DNA from: Cobetia sp. cqz5-12
Lineage (GTDB): Bacteria; Pseudomonadota; Gammaproteobacteria; Pseudomonadales; Halomonadaceae
DNA length: 64,000 nucleotides
NCBI RefSeq assembly: GCF_016495405.1
Contig: NZ_CP044522.1
Coordinates: 2,509,876 to 2,573,875, forward strand
Direction: 5' to 3'
Part shown: positions 1 through 7,919 of the stretch, piece by piece
Layout: each line of letters begins with the position of its first letter
Numbering within the stretch: position 1 is the first letter of the stretch
Made by a program: the position numbers and the translations under genes
Notes under the pieces: generated by a model
Told to the model about the DNA's origin: nothing
Databases searched by the model: none
What the model saw: only the letters and a program-made list of their open reading frames with translations

Positions 1-197
1 CGGTAAGCGCAAGATGTCACCGCGACAGAAAGGGTGAATCAATCAGAACGCAGGCAAAAGAGCAGCGCTTCATTCAACAATCAAGCAATGACAAGCGGCA
101 GCCCACAGACAGCAACGCCCGCCCTCTGATCCCATGCAACATCATCAGAGTGGCGGGCGAAGCATTCACGGTGCATGCGGCGCAGGCGCCTTCAGCC

Positions 198-548
198 TCA
201 GCGTTCCGCTGGGCCACCCGGCGGCTTGGCACCCTCGGGCAGACAGGCAAGGCCTTCGCCGCCATCGGCCGGCGCGTCACCTGATGCCCCCGGGCCAGGA
301 CCGCCCTCGGGCGGTGCAATGCACTGACCGGGGATCAGATCCTGCTGACCTTGCACCTGAATCTGACACTGGTCTCCCACCTGCTTGGCGACACATGCCT
401 CCAACGCTTCCTGAGGCGGCTTGCCGCGCGGCGGTTGCTGCGCCGCACTCACGGCACTGACTGCCAGCAGGGTGCCGGTGATGGCAAACATTGCGCCCCT
501 GCGGACGATGGCATCACTTGCGCCAGAGAGACCAGAAAGCTTCATCAT
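198..548 (-). CDS. Small secreted cysteine-containing hypothetical protein
   Basis: About 116 residues. The ATG at 548 follows an AAGGA ribosome site; an upstream in-frame start at 578 adds ten residues that fit no signal peptide. A hydrophobic stretch ending near A-V-S-A-V-S-A-A looks like a Sec signal peptide, so the mature protein should be exported. The mature part is Gly/Pro-rich with four Cys in the pattern E-A-C-x8-C, then G-Q-C and L-A-C-L-P, which may form two disulfides. Small exported proteins with an A-C...G-D-x-C...G-x-C...L-A-C pattern are, from memory, seen in many proteobacteria, sometimes beside YHYH proteins as here. Function unknown. Confidence 0.7.
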   Translation of the reverse strand: MMKLSGLSGASDAIVRRGAMFAITGTLLAVSAVSAAQQPPRGKPPQEALEACVAKQVGDQCQIQVQGQQDLIPGQCIAPPEGGPGPGASGDAPADGGEGLACLPEGAKPPGGPAER

Positions 549-693
549 GCTCGTTCCTTGTGTATTCGTGCGGATCAACGCAGGGTGCCGCCAGAGTGTG
601 CAGGCAATATGTCAGAAAGCCGCAACCACGCCGACAACCCGGGGCACCCTCTGCACTCGCAAGGGCTCCCCCATGCACACAAGAGAAACCTTC

Positions 694-717
694 GGCCTCA
701 CGCCTCGTCGTGAGGCC
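694..717 (-). terminator. Hairpin terminator overlapping the YHYH gene end
   Basis: A perfect 9-bp stem (694-702 with 709-717, 6-nt loop). Read on the minus strand it covers the last codons and stop of the YHYH gene and is followed by a T-rich stretch (GGTTTCTCTTG). Probably a Rho-independent terminator built into the coding end. Confidence 0.6.
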
Positions 718-1741
718 TTTGCCCTTCAGGCCCGCCCCCGGGCGGCCCTCCTGCCGGGCGTTCATCTGCCTTGCAGACCGCATCCGGTGAGTCGAGCGCA
801 CAGCCGATCTCACCCTTGAAGCAGCCCAGGATCTCGTTCTTCTCGGCACTGTTGCCGTGATAGTGATAGCCGATTCCTGCGGCGACGTGACCACTGCAGG
901 CATCCAGCTCGGCCTTTTCAGCCTCCTCACCGGTCAGCCTGGCCAGGATCGGGTAACCGTCCATCGCGAAGCCGATCATCGGGGCATCCGCTTCAGACGT
1001 CTCCTGCCTGGGGCTACAGCCATTGGCACCGTGGTAGTGATAGCCCACGTGCAGATTCACATGCCCGCCGCAATCGTCGAACGGGGCCAGAGTATGGGCA
1101 GCGAGAATCGCATCCTGCGGCGCTGCGGCATCGAATCTGACGCCGTTGAAGGCGATACCCCGTGGGCCTGGCGTGCGCCCTGTCGCCTCTTCCTGACGGA
1201 CAACAGGCACCAAGGGCAGCACATAGGTGGTCTCGACGACCTCATCCATGTATTCCGTGCGGCATTCCACGCAGTAGTTGTTGTACTCCTCGGCCACATC
1301 CGGCCGCGCCGCCTGATCACACGCGGTTCTGGTATCGGTGACGTGCACCTTGCCGGTGTCCTCATCGAACAGCTGCCACTCGGGGTCATCATAGAAAGTG
1401 GCCAGATTCTCGATGAAGGCACCATCGACATCGTATTGCTTGCCGTCGCGCACCCAGATACCGCCCTTCTCGGCACCCTCCGCGATATTGCCGGGACACC
1501 AGGGGCCCATTTGATCAGCGGCCAGCGAGTTCTTGAGCGTGATGCTGAAACACTGGGTCTCGGTACCCCCGGACAGCGTGCAATCCACTACCTCGGGGCC
1601 TGCGACGATGCTGTCGGCATCGAACATCGACTTGAGGGTAGCCAGGCGCTCGCTCATGTCGGTGCCATGGGCCATGGCGGTCGTGGAGGCCATCAAGGCG
1701 ATGGCACTCCCCAATAGCAGCTTGCTTGTCAGATGCTTCAT
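698..1741 (-). CDS. YHYH domain-containing secreted protein
   Basis: About 347 residues from the ATG at 1741; the longer frame to 1792 would put 17 extra residues before a clean signal peptide (M-K-H-L-T-S-K, hydrophobic core, ending A-M-A). Two copies of the family-naming motif are visible: V-G-Y-H-Y-H-G and, about 60 residues later, G-I-G-Y-H-Y-H-G, plus many Cys, suggesting a disulfide-bonded periplasmic or secreted domain that may bind metal through the His clusters. The C-terminus is a low-complexity Gly/Pro/Glu tail much like that of the small secreted neighbour at 198-548. The molecular function of YHYH proteins is not established. Identification by motif is firm; role unknown. Confidence 0.85.
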   Translation of the reverse strand: MKHLTSKLLLGSAIALMASTTAMAHGTDMSERLATLKSMFDADSIVAGPEVVDCTLSGGTETQCFSITLKNSLAADQMGPWCPGNIAEGAEKGGIWVRDGKQYDVDGAFIENLATFYDDPEWQLFDEDTGKVHVTDTRTACDQAARPDVAEEYNNYCVECRTEYMDEVVETTYVLPLVPVVRQEEATGRTPGPRGIAFNGVRFDAAAPQDAILAAHTLAPFDDCGGHVNLHVGYHYHGANGCSPRQETSEADAPMIGFAMDGYPILARLTGEEAEKAELDACSGHVAAGIGYHYHGNSAEKNEILGCFKGEIGCALDSPDAVCKADERPAGGPPGGGPEGQRPHDEA

Positions 1742-2074
1742 TCCCCATCCCCTTGTCATTGCAAAAGTCGCTCTCATGCCTCTGCAGGCCACATGCAGCT
1801 ATCACTCACCCGCGGCAAACGCCGGCTGAAACCTCGTACTTCATCCAGCACAAGACGCACCCTGCCCGACAGCATGGCATCTCAAGGCGTGGATACCCGC
1901 CATCTAACAGCCATTCCCATCAGTCACGCTTTTAATACGCGGGTATGACAGCCGCATGAGGACCACCGACAGAAGCCAGTGAAAAGAGCCGATCGCACGC
2001 AAGGTGGCGCACGAACTTGCAGCAATTGTTGAAAGCATCGCCCGTGTCTTGAAAGCAGCACCTTTGGCCAGGCC
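1742..2074. other. Intergenic region upstream of the YHYH gene
   Basis: 333 bases with no convincing gene. It carries an 8-bp inverted repeat, ATACCCGC at 1893-1900 and GCGGGTAT at 1939-1946, spaced by 38 bases, which could be a paired operator or chance. No clear terminator for the upstream AraC gene is visible. Confidence 0.4.
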
Positions 2075-3031
2075 TCACCGCGTCTGGCGCGGGGAGTGCC
2101 CGAAGTGATTGCGGTAGGCACGCGAGAAGCTGGAACTGGAGGTAAAACCGCTCGACAGCCCGACCGAGAGAATATCGAGGTCGGTTTCCTTGAGCAGGTG
2201 CCGCGCCCGCTCCAGGCGCAGCCGCAGGTACCAGGCTCGCGGCGAGGTGGAAAGCTCCTGCTCGAACAGGCGCTGCAACTGTCTCAGCGAGATGCGACAA
2301 CGCTTTGCCAGTTCCTCCAGTGACAAGGGGGTATCCAGGTGCTGCTCCATCAGGGCGACCGCATCCACCAACTGGCGCTTGTGGGTGCCCAGGCGGCGCG
2401 CCAGCGTCATGCGCTGCTGGTCGGTTCGTGTGCGCATGCGGTCGTGCACCAGCTGCTCCGAGACATCCACTGCCAGCGCGGTGCCGTGTCGGCGGGCAAT
2501 CACATCCAGTGCCATGTCCATCGCGGCTGCCCCACCGGCACAGGAAAAGCGGCGCGCGCCCAGCTCGAACAGCTCATCCGAGGTGCTGATGGTCGGGAAG
2601 CGCTCACGAAACGCCGGCAGGCTTTCCCAATGCAGTGTGACGCGCTCACCGTCCAGCAGTCCTGCCGCCGCCAACAGAAAACAGCCGGTATCCAGGCCGC
2701 CCAGTACACAGCCTCCCCCATCGAGACGATGCAGCCAGCCCGTCAGGGCGCGATTGAGGTGCGCCTCTGGCTCGAAACCGCTGCACACCGCCAGCGAAGG
2801 CAGGGAGCGAATATCGAGAATGCTGTGGTCGGCGACCAGCGTCATGCCACTGGAAGACGTGACCGGCTGGCCATCCTCACTGATGAGCAACCAGCGAAAC
2901 AGCGGCTTGCCGCTGATGCGGTTGGCGATGCGTAGAGGCTCCACGGCCGCGAAGAACGCCATCATCGAGAAGCGTGGCAGCAAGAGAAAACCGATGGTTT
3001 CCGGTAGCGGGCCGATGTAATCGAGTCGCAT
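2075..3031 (-). CDS. GlxA/GbdR-type AraC family transcriptional regulator
   Basis: About 318 residues from the ATG at 3031 (M-R-L-D-Y-I-G-P). The N-terminal half (roughly 10-190) is a DJ-1/PfpI-like (type 1 glutamine amidotransferase-like) domain typical of GlxA regulators; E-T-I-G-F-L-L-L-P is the usual opening. The C-terminal about 100 residues hold two AraC helix-turn-helix motifs (L-S-L-E-E-L-A-K-R-C-R-I-S-L-R-Q-L-Q-R and the D-I-L-S-V-G-L-S-S-G-F-T-S-S-S-S-F-S-R-A-Y-R region). This architecture matches GbdR and CdhR, which control glycine betaine and carnitine catabolism in Pseudomonas. It faces three BCCT carrier genes across 540 bases, so control of quaternary amine uptake is likely. 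A GbdR orthology is inference. Confidence 0.85.
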   Translation of the reverse strand: MRLDYIGPLPETIGFLLLPRFSMMAFFAAVEPLRIANRISGKPLFRWLLISEDGQPVTSSSGMTLVADHSILDIRSLPSLAVCSGFEPEAHLNRALTGWLHRLDGGGCVLGGLDTGCFLLAAAGLLDGERVTLHWESLPAFRERFPTISTSDELFELGARRFSCAGGAAAMDMALDVIARRHGTALAVDVSEQLVHDRMRTRTDQQRMTLARRLGTHKRQLVDAVALMEQHLDTPLSLEELAKRCRISLRQLQRLFEQELSTSPRAWYLRLRLERARHLLKETDLDILSVGLSSGFTSSSSFSRAYRNHFGHSPRQTR

Positions 3032-3571
3032 CGTGCAGTGGCTCCAGAGAATGAAAGGTGTAATCCGCCCTGCTCGTCGGCTGAGCGCAAACAGAGTCAA
3101 TGACGTCGTGAGGGCAAGCGTCCGGGGTACAGGTTCCGCTCACGACCCCGCATCGCTTGAATGTTATCCCGAAAGCGTCTCACAGGCGGCCAACATTGTC
3201 GCTTTCGGGCAAACATGGGTCGTATCACGTCAAGAACATCATTGCATGATTTCTGCCTCTCAGGCAGCCGCGACGCCCCTGCGCGATAGTCCCTTCCAAT
3301 GAGTCGGCGTGACCAAATGGACTCGCTGGCGAACACGCTCTTGCGATACAGCCAATTTTCCAGAAGCTGTAGCCATCAAAATCAATTCCATACATAATAT
3401 ATTGTAATGCTTTGAAGGGGTTAGCGTCTTCCCTCGTCTCTCGACAAGCATTCACATCTTCATCTCGTTGCCTTATCGACAACAATTTTTTCGCGACAGA
3501 TGGACGGTCATTCCGCCGTGACCGCGACAGGGAACGCTGGCCCTACGACCAGCTCGAACAGGAGATATTGC
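3032..3571. other. Divergent intergenic region, AraC regulator / BCCT carrier
   Basis: 540 bases without a gene. It should hold both promoters. An AT-rich stretch near 3385-3415 (ACATAATATATTGTAATG) is the best -10 candidate for the carrier. A 10-bp inverted repeat at 3168-3209 is listed separately. Confidence 0.5.
3168..3209. promoter_or_regulatory. 10-bp inverted repeat upstream of the AraC gene
   Basis: CCCGAAAGCG (3168-3177) and its exact reverse complement (3200-3209) are separated by 22 bases and lie about 137 bases upstream of the regulator start. AATGTT and AACATT sit beside each arm. It may be an operator pair or an RNA hairpin; no T-run follows. Confidence 0.35.
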
Positions 3572-3574
3572 GTG
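3560..3574 (+). promoter_or_regulatory. Shine-Dalgarno site deciding a GTG start
   Basis: AGGAG at 3560-3564 is seven bases before an in-frame GTG at 3572. The upstream ATG at 3500 has no such site, so the GTG is the preferred start of the first BCCT gene. Confidence 0.7.
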
Positions 3575-5389
3575 ACCCCACCTCAGCCTGATCCCGCCTC
3601 ACCTGACAATTCCAGTACCAAAAACGCCACCGCTAAAGACACCACCTCTAACAACACCACCTCCAACACCACCACCTCTGACGGCAGCGCCGCGCCAGTC
3701 GTCGGCTCTCAGCGCTACCATTCGCCGGACCTGAGCCTGCGCGTCGAGACCTCGGGCCCGCTCAAAGGCATGCACAAGGGCATGACCCTGACCTCCGCCG
3801 GCCTGCTGCTGCTTTTCGTTCTCGCCACCGGCCTGGCCCCCGAGCTGTCCTCCAGTCTGTTCGGCGCCGCACGCGCCTGGATCGAATCCACCTTCGGCAC
3901 CTATTACCTGGTGACCATCGTCGGTCTGATCGGCCTGTGCATTGCCCTCGTCTTCTCCCCTTGGGGCAAGCTGCGCCTGGGCGCGCCGGATAGCCGCCCT
4001 GAATTCTCGCGCTTCACTTGGGTCTCGATGCTGCTCTCGGCAGGCGTCGGGATCGGCATCCTGTTCTTCGGCGTCGCCGAACCGATGTTCTACTTCGACA
4101 ACTCCGGCGGCTTCGGGTATCCCAACAATCCGCACGCAGACCTCGCCGGTCATATGGCGATGGATCACGCCCGCGCCGTCGACGCGCTCAAGCTGGCCTT
4201 CTTCCATTGGGGCCTGCACGGCTGGGCGGTCTATGTCATCGTCGGCATGACGCTGGCCTACTTCGCCTATCGCCGCAATCTACCGCTGGCACTGCGCTCC
4301 GCGCTCTATCCGCTGATCGGTGACCGCATCTACGGCCCCATCGGCCATGCCGTCGACATCATGGGGGTTCTGGGCTGCGTGTTCGGTATCGCCACCTCGC
4401 TGGGACTGGGCGTCAGTCAGATCGCCGTCGGCCTCAACCGCCTGACCGGTATCGACTCGGGTATCGGCACCCAAGTCGTATTGATCGCGATCATCAGTGT
4501 CATCTCCATCGCCTCGGCGGTCTCCGGCGTCCAGCGCGGCATCCGCATCATTTCCGAATTGAATGTCGGCGTGTCCGTCATCGTGGTCGGCAGCTTCCTG
4601 ATCGGCGGCCCGACCCTGTGGCTGATCAGCATGTTCGGCGAGACGGTCGTCTCCTATGTACGTGACGTCATTCCCATGGGGTTGTGGGTCGCGAGCACAC
4701 CGGTCGAGCGCGACTGGCAGGATGCCTGGACCATCTTCTACTGGGCATGGTGGCTAGCATGGGCACCGTTCATCGGTCTGTTCATCGCGCGTATCTCCAA
4801 GGGCCGCACCCTGCGTGAATTCATCCTCGGCGTGCTGATTGCCCCGCCGCTGATCATCTTCATCTGGCAGACCCTGTTTGGCGGCACCGCACTGCATCAG
4901 GAACTGAACGCGGCCATGGGCCCGGGCACCGGCCAGCTGATGGGCATGATTCGCGACTGGAATCTGCCAGAGGCACTGTTCGCCACCGCCGATGCGCTGG
5001 TAAGCAACGACATCCTCAGCACTGTGCTGACGTCGCTGCTGATCTTCCTGCTGATCAGCTGGTTCGTCACCAGCTCCGATTCCAGCACCCTGGTCATCAC
5101 CACCATCCTGTCGATGGGCGATGAAGACCCGCTGCCGCGTCACCGCATCTTCTGGGGTGTCTGCATCGGCTCCGTCGCGGCGGTGCTACTGATGGCAGGC
5201 GGGCTCAAGGCGCTGCAGACGGTCCTGATGGCTGCTGCCTTGCCGGTCAGCTTCGTGATCCTCGCCATGACGCTTGGCCTGCTGGTCGCGCTGGTCGATG
5301 AATCGCGCAGCGTGATCAAATCGCGTCGTCAGCCGAAGACCGGCCCGCAAGCCACGCCGCGAACGGCCAGCCAGACCAACGCGGGCTAG
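3572..5389 (+). CDS. BCCT family carrier, paralogue 1
   Basis: About 605 residues from GTG 3572. An N-terminal hydrophilic Thr/Asn/Ser-rich tail of about 60 residues precedes roughly twelve membrane segments. The BCCT signature lies in W-T-I-F-Y-W-A-W-W-L-A-W-A-P-F-I-G-L-F-I-A-R-I-S-K-G-R-T, and the TM3 motif reads A-G-V-G-I-G-I-L-F-F-G-V-A-E-P. BCCT proteins import betaine, choline, carnitine or ectoine-type solutes, usually with Na+ or H+. The next gene is a close paralogue, aligned at a constant 2,280-base offset with no indel for about 1.5 kb. A strong hairpin at 5527-5562 ends the transcript. The substrate cannot be read from sequence; choline or glycine betaine is the guess given the GbdR-like neighbour. 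Confidence 0.93.
   Translation: MTPPQPDPASPDNSSTKNATAKDTTSNNTTSNTTTSDGSAAPVVGSQRYHSPDLSLRVETSGPLKGMHKGMTLTSAGLLLLFVLATGLAPELSSSLFGAARAWIESTFGTYYLVTIVGLIGLCIALVFSPWGKLRLGAPDSRPEFSRFTWVSMLLSAGVGIGILFFGVAEPMFYFDNSGGFGYPNNPHADLAGHMAMDHARAVDALKLAFFHWGLHGWAVYVIVGMTLAYFAYRRNLPLALRSALYPLIGDRIYGPIGHAVDIMGVLGCVFGIATSLGLGVSQIAVGLNRLTGIDSGIGTQVVLIAIISVISIASAVSGVQRGIRIISELNVGVSVIVVGSFLIGGPTLWLISMFGETVVSYVRDVIPMGLWVASTPVERDWQDAWTIFYWAWWLAWAPFIGLFIARISKGRTLREFILGVLIAPPLIIFIWQTLFGGTALHQELNAAMGPGTGQLMGMIRDWNLPEALFATADALVSNDILSTVLTSLLIFLLISWFVTSSDSSTLVITTILSMGDEDPLPRHRIFWGVCIGSVAAVLLMAGGLKALQTVLMAAALPVSFVILAMTLGLLVALVDESRSVIKSRRQPKTGPQATPRTASQTNAG
3641..3685 (+). repeat. Three 15-bp tandem repeats in the BCCT1 N-terminus
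   Basis: Three in-frame copies of ACCACCTCYRACRRC-like units encode T-T-S-N-N, T-T-S-N-T and T-T-S-D-G in the cytoplasmic tail. The neighbouring paralogue lacks them. Confidence 0.75.
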
Positions 5390-5941
5390 GCCCTCTGCCA
5401 GTGATTTCGTAATGCAAGGCTCCATGACGCAAGCGTAGAGAGGGCAGCGTGGCGCTCTCGGCACTTGCACCGGCATCACAGGCTCATTGGCCCGCATTTA
5501 TCTGATTCGTGTGACCACAGCATCACCAATGCCCGCTCAGGCCAACACCTGAGCGGGCATTGTCATTTCTGGCGTCTTTTGCATGCTCTTGACGTCGCGT
5601 TGCGGCAAACAGGCGTCGCTTGCTTACAACGCCCATACACCGCGCCTGACTAGTCTGGAAGGGCGCAACCGTCTGCCTGACAGCCAGTTGCATTGCTGAC
5701 AGGACATTGACCGAAAAAGTGCCCAGTCAGGCAAGCATCACGCACTCTGCGTTCTCGAAATGGGCCTCCCCCGGCATTGGCCTGATCGTGAATACCATCT
5801 CCCCACTTCAGCCACCGGCCTTACTCGTATCGATTCCGCTCTAAAGGCCTCAAGACACTCAGGCCGCAGCAGGAGCGACAGTTCAAACAGCAATTGAAAC
5901 AACAGCTCACACAACAACTACAACAATTCAGGAGTCTTCTC
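5390..5941. other. Intergenic region between the two BCCT paralogues
   Basis: 552 bases. It contains the terminator at 5527-5562 and then about 380 bases with no convincing gene, presumably the promoter of the second carrier. The last 50 bases before the start are a CAA-rich leader (ACAACAACTACAACAATTC) that should stay unstructured near the ribosome site. Confidence 0.5.
5527..5562 (+). terminator. Rho-independent-like terminator after BCCT1
   Basis: Perfect 15-bp stem, 5527-5541 with 5548-5562, 6-nt loop, followed by TCATTTCTGG. Confidence 0.8.
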
Positions 5942-7639
5942 ATGGCAGCGACAGACCATGATCCGCTCGGTGATCCCGCACGACACCCTTCGCAAGACAA
6001 TGCCCTCACGGCACATCTCCAGGTGGAAACCAGCGGCCCGCTCAAGGGCATGCACAAGGGCATGACCCTGACCTCGGCCGGCCTGTTGCTGGCGTTCGTC
6101 GTCGGGGCCGGTCTCTCACCCGATGGAGCGGCCGCCATCTTCGGTGCCGCGCGCAGCTGGATCGAACATACCTTCGGCACCTACTACCTGGTGCTGGTGG
6201 TCGCGATGATCGCCCTGTCGCTGGTACTGGTGTGCTCGCCCTGGGGCAGCCTGCGCCTCGGCCCCAAGGACAGTGTCCCGGAATTCTCGCGCTTCACCTG
6301 GATCTCAATGTTGCTCTCGGCAGGTGTCGGCATCGGCGTGCTGTTCTTCGGTGTCGCGGAGCCGATGTTCTATTTCGACAATTCCGGTGGCTTCGGCTAT
6401 CCCAACAATCCGCATGCGGACCTGGCCGGCGCGACCGCCATGGATCACGCCCGCGCCGTCGAGGCACTCAAGGTGGCCTTCTTCCACTGGGGGCTACATG
6501 GCTGGGCGATCTACGGCATGGTCGGCATGACGCTGGCCTACTTCGCCTATCGCAAGAAACTGCCGTTGGCGCTGCGCTCGGCGCTCTATCCGCTGATCGG
6601 TGACCGCATCTACGGCCCGATCGGCCATGCCGTCGACATCATGGGCGTGCTGGGCTGCGTGTTCGGTATCGCCACCTCACTGGGTCTGGGCGTCAGCCAG
6701 ATCGCGGTCGGCCTCAATCGCCTTACCGGACTGGATGCCGGCATCGGCACGCAGCTGGCGCTGATCGTCGCGATCAGTGCGATCTCCATCGCCTCGGCGG
6801 TTTCCGGCATCAAGCGCGGGATTCGCTTCATCTCCGAGCTGAACATCGGCGTGTCGGTCCTCGTGGTCGGCAGCTTCCTGATCGGTGGCCCGACGCTATG
6901 GCTGATCTCACTGTTCGGCGAGACGCTGCTGGCCTATCTGCGCGACGTGGTGCCGATGGGGCTGTGGGTCGCCGAGACCGCGGGAGAAAACAGCTGGCAG
7001 GTCGGCTGGACCATCTTCTACTGGGCCTGGTGGCTGGCATGGGCACCGTTCATCGGTCTGTTCATCGCCCGCATCTCCAAGGGCCGCACCCTGCGTGAAT
7101 TCATTCTGGGCGTGCTGATCGCACCGCCGCTGATCATCTTCATCTGGCAGGCGCTGTTCGGCGGTACCGGTCTGCATCAGGAGCTGACGGCCACGATGGG
7201 GGCCGGCAGCGGTGAACTGATGGCACTGGTGCGCAACTGGAATCTGCCCGAAGCGCTGTTCGCCACCGCCGATGCCCTGGCGGGCAACAGCGTGCTGAGC
7301 GTCATCCTGTCGTCTCTGCTGATCTTCCTGCTGATCAGCTGGTTCGTGACCAGCTCCGACTCCAGCACCCTGGTGGTTACCACCATCCTGTCGCTGGGCG
7401 ATGAGGAGCCGCTGGCGCGTCACCGTATCTTCTGGGGCATCTGCATCGGACTGGTGGCCGGTACCTTGTTGATGGCGGGCGGACTCAAGGCACTGCAGAC
7501 CATTCTGATGGCCGCCGCCTTGCCGATGAGCTTCGTGATCGTGGCGATGACGCTGGGCCTCTTGGTGGCGCTCTATCAGGAATCCGGCAACGCGCTGAAA
7601 AGGTTCAAGAAACCCGCCCAGCATCACACAGGCCCCTGA
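5942..7639 (+). CDS. BCCT family carrier, paralogue 2
   Basis: About 565 residues from ATG 5942, chosen because CAGGAG lies just upstream; the longer frame from 5894 would translate the CAA-rich leader. Same fold and motifs as the preceding gene: A-G-V-G-I-G-V-L-F-F-G-V-A-E-P and W-T-I-F-Y-W-A-W-W-L-A-W-A-P-F. The protein core matches paralogue 1 residue for residue over long stretches and the DNA aligns without gaps from about 3781/6061 to 5310/7590, so this is a tandem duplication. Differences gather in the N-terminal tail, the loop after T-F-G-T-Y-Y-L-V, and the C-terminus. It has its own upstream region, which suggests different regulation. Substrate probably a betaine or choline. Confidence 0.93.
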   Translation: MAATDHDPLGDPARHPSQDNALTAHLQVETSGPLKGMHKGMTLTSAGLLLAFVVGAGLSPDGAAAIFGAARSWIEHTFGTYYLVLVVAMIALSLVLVCSPWGSLRLGPKDSVPEFSRFTWISMLLSAGVGIGVLFFGVAEPMFYFDNSGGFGYPNNPHADLAGATAMDHARAVEALKVAFFHWGLHGWAIYGMVGMTLAYFAYRKKLPLALRSALYPLIGDRIYGPIGHAVDIMGVLGCVFGIATSLGLGVSQIAVGLNRLTGLDAGIGTQLALIVAISAISIASAVSGIKRGIRFISELNIGVSVLVVGSFLIGGPTLWLISLFGETLLAYLRDVVPMGLWVAETAGENSWQVGWTIFYWAWWLAWAPFIGLFIARISKGRTLREFILGVLIAPPLIIFIWQALFGGTGLHQELTATMGAGSGELMALVRNWNLPEALFATADALAGNSVLSVILSSLLIFLLISWFVTSSDSSTLVVTTILSLGDEEPLARHRIFWGICIGLVAGTLLMAGGLKALQTILMAAALPMSFVIVAMTLGLLVALYQESGNALKRFKKPAQHHTGP

Positions 7640-7669
7640 GCCCGCTCAAAGCCTCTCACTCGACCCGAG

Positions 7670-7697
7670 CCCGTCGTGCCAGCAGGCAACGGCGGGT
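7670..7697 (+). terminator. Imperfect hairpin after BCCT2
   Basis: An interrupted stem (CCCG...GTGCC with GGCA-A-C...CGGG) around an AGCA loop, followed by TCTTGAGG. Weaker than the other terminators here. Confidence 0.35.
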
Positions 7698-7919
7698 CTT
7701 GAGGCACGCCTTTCACGTCAGGCGTCCCACGAGACTCATAATGTCGTGTTATGGCAAATACTGGTCGCCAATAACCAAAAATTAACCAGAGGGCAAGATA
7801 GGCTTATGAGGTCCTTGCCACCCACAGGAGTCAGCCATCGATATCTGCCCTCTCTTGACGACTTCTTGCTGCCGTCAGCTTGCCAGTTCGACAACAATAA
7901 CTTCAGGAATCGCGCTCAC

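Noticed and set aside
857..1717. 286-codon plus-strand frame opposite the YHYH gene
   Set aside because: No start signal or domain; the minus strand has signal peptide and YHYH motifs.
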